Below, in pieces: positions 30,124 through 31,001 of a DNA stretch of 31,001 bases (position 1 is its first letter; each line of letters begins with the position of its first letter). The stretch is from Priapulus caudatus (taxonomy: Eukaryota; Priapulida; Priapulimorpha; Priapulimorphida; Priapulidae), in contig NW_014578479.1 in NCBI RefSeq assembly GCF_000485595.1, positions 43,665-74,665 on the forward strand. The letters are read 5' to 3'. Under the pieces are notes generated by a model that did not search any database, was not told the DNA's origin, and saw nothing but the letters and a program-made list of their open reading frames with translations. The position numbers and the translations under genes are program-made.

Positions 30124-30789
30124 TTAGCTTAGCTGGCCTGATGAGCTCATGCTGGAACTTCCAGTCACGTCTTCAGGCGTTTTCAGTGTTCTGTCGCATA
30201 CAGACGCAGACTCTGCAGCTCTGCATATGTCGGTGCATCTCCCAAGGTCTAGTTTCCTTATTTTTAGAAGGTCTTCCCTTGTTCCATCTCCTCTTATGCC
30301 AAGTACGATTCTATCTCTAATCATTGATGGCTCGCACTCACTGCAGAACTTACAGGATCGTGAGAGCGATCTGAGGTCCGCTAGAAAGTGTTCGAAGTCA
30401 TCTCCTTCCTGCTGACTCCTACGATGGAATAAAACTCTCTCCATCGTGTCGTTGTCCTCTCCTATGGCATACTCATGGAACTTGTCTGTTATCTCGGTAA
30501 CAGTCCTTAGAGACTCAGGAGGCGTGAAGCTGAATCCACCGAGCGTCTTCATGGCATCATCAGCTAGGCAGTTCTCCAGCATTGCCACTTGGAAAGCTCG
30601 TTCTTGGGTGTGTAACCCTGACAGTAGGGTGTAGTTATCCCATGTCTTTTTAAAGAGTTTCCAGTTTCCTACCTTGTCATTGAAGAAAGACTCATTCCCG
30701 TTTTGTTGTTTAATGAAGTAAGGAATCAATGCAAGCAGCATGCTACAACAAATAATGAAAAAGACGATCACACTATGGCCTAGATACAA
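30124..30789 (-). pseudogene. Gypsy element 2 Gag
   Basis: A 221-residue open frame. From residue 43 it has the gypsy capsid pattern: NWKLFKKTWDNY, ERAFQVAMLENCLADDAMK, FHEYAIGEDNDTMERVLFHRR, QQEGDDFEHFLADLRSL, CKFCSECEPSMIRDRIVLGI and LLKIRKLDLGRCTDICRAAE. Residues 1-25 are hydrophobic and unlike Gag, so the true start is probably the Met at 17 or later. The CCHC region that should follow is lost because the element is deleted from about 30,120. Gag forms the particle. Confidence 0.8.
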
Positions 30790-31001
30790 TAATGTAACCC
30801 AAACCCAAGAGGATAGGGTTACAAAGTGTCCCTATCCTTTTCTGCGGAGGAATGCCCGAGTGAATCACTCGGGCCGGTTTGCTGGTGCGTTTTCAGATAC
30901 TAGAACTTCCAAACTGGGTTTATTCTCAACACGAACCTTTCTCCGCTATCTGGGAACTTACTATGCAGGGCTTGAAACTAACCTAAAATGTTCACTAGCC
31001 A
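30790..31001. other. Sequence upstream of gypsy element 2 gag
   Basis: No LTR matching 22,962-23,123 is found, and no gene. It contains TGTAACCC...GGGTTACA (30,792-30,823) and a 21-base near-perfect palindrome at 30,854-30,874. Confidence 0.45.
30854..30874. repeat. 21-bp palindrome
   Basis: GCCCGAGTGA, one A, then TCACTCGGGC: ten-base exact arms around a single base. Confidence 0.85.

Noticed and set aside
1-31001. CRISPR array, rRNA, prokaryotic operon or phage genes
   Set aside because: No regular repeat-spacer array, rRNA-like sequence or compact gene cluster is present; all recognisable proteins are eukaryotic transposable-element proteins.

Overview
The window looks like repeat-dense, gene-poor nuclear DNA of an animal. 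The evidence is remains of a spliced THAP/P-element transposase, Ty1/copia and Ty3/gypsy LTR retrotransposons, an AP-endonuclease LINE, and a TTAGGG-type telomeric tract. I find no bacterial-type operon and no host gene I can support. Base composition and repeat style, such as (AAT)n-headed and (CCGT)n-containing dispersed repeats, suggest a marine invertebrate. That is an impression only.

Region 1 (1-13,900) is a giant inverted repeat. The right arm (about 9,780-13,362, extended by unique sequence to 13,899) carries a minus-strand P-element-like transposase pseudogene with a recognisable THAP zinc-finger domain split by a 219-bp intron, an RNase-H-like block and the family's C-terminal block. 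The left arm (1 to about 4,260) is the same sequence in reverse orientation, riddled with 1-2 base insertions that make it about 17-18% longer than the right arm throughout. Both arms carry telomere-like hexamers. In the right arm these are 15 exact-phase units inside a foldback. Between the arms (4,261-9,780) lie AT-rich DNA, a tandem repeat of about 43 bp present in both orientations, and long purine or pyrimidine tracts that switch strand three times.

Region 2 (13,900-19,440) is non-coding: a dispersed repeat with an (AAT)n head, an interrupted poly(A) block, a (CCGT)n block with nuclear-receptor-like half sites, AT-rich single-copy-looking DNA, an AT/GT microsatellite, three small foldback elements and a degenerate AT-rich repeat field.

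Region 3 (19,440-31,001) is a graveyard of retrotransposons. On the plus strand there are a LINE reverse-transcriptase fragment, the 3' end of a gypsy element (integrase, polypurine tract, 153-bp LTR), then a LINE 5' half (PHD-like plus CCCH ORF1 and endonuclease). From about 22,962 to 30,789 on the minus strand lies a second, internally deleted gypsy element. Its integrase tail is interrupted by a complete copia element (23,514-29,557; identical 149-bp LTRs, 5-bp target duplication TGTAG, primer site matching the anticodon arm of initiator tRNA-Met). The copia element is itself interrupted by about 1.2 kb of unrelated sequence ending in a hairpin of about 96 bp. The nesting order is therefore gypsy first, copia second, unknown insert third.

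Coding frames in all elements are broken, often by small indels. Two breaks in the transposase fall exactly at A7 homopolymers, and the left arm has the look of unpolished long-read sequence. Some of the decay may therefore be sequencing or assembly error rather than evolution.
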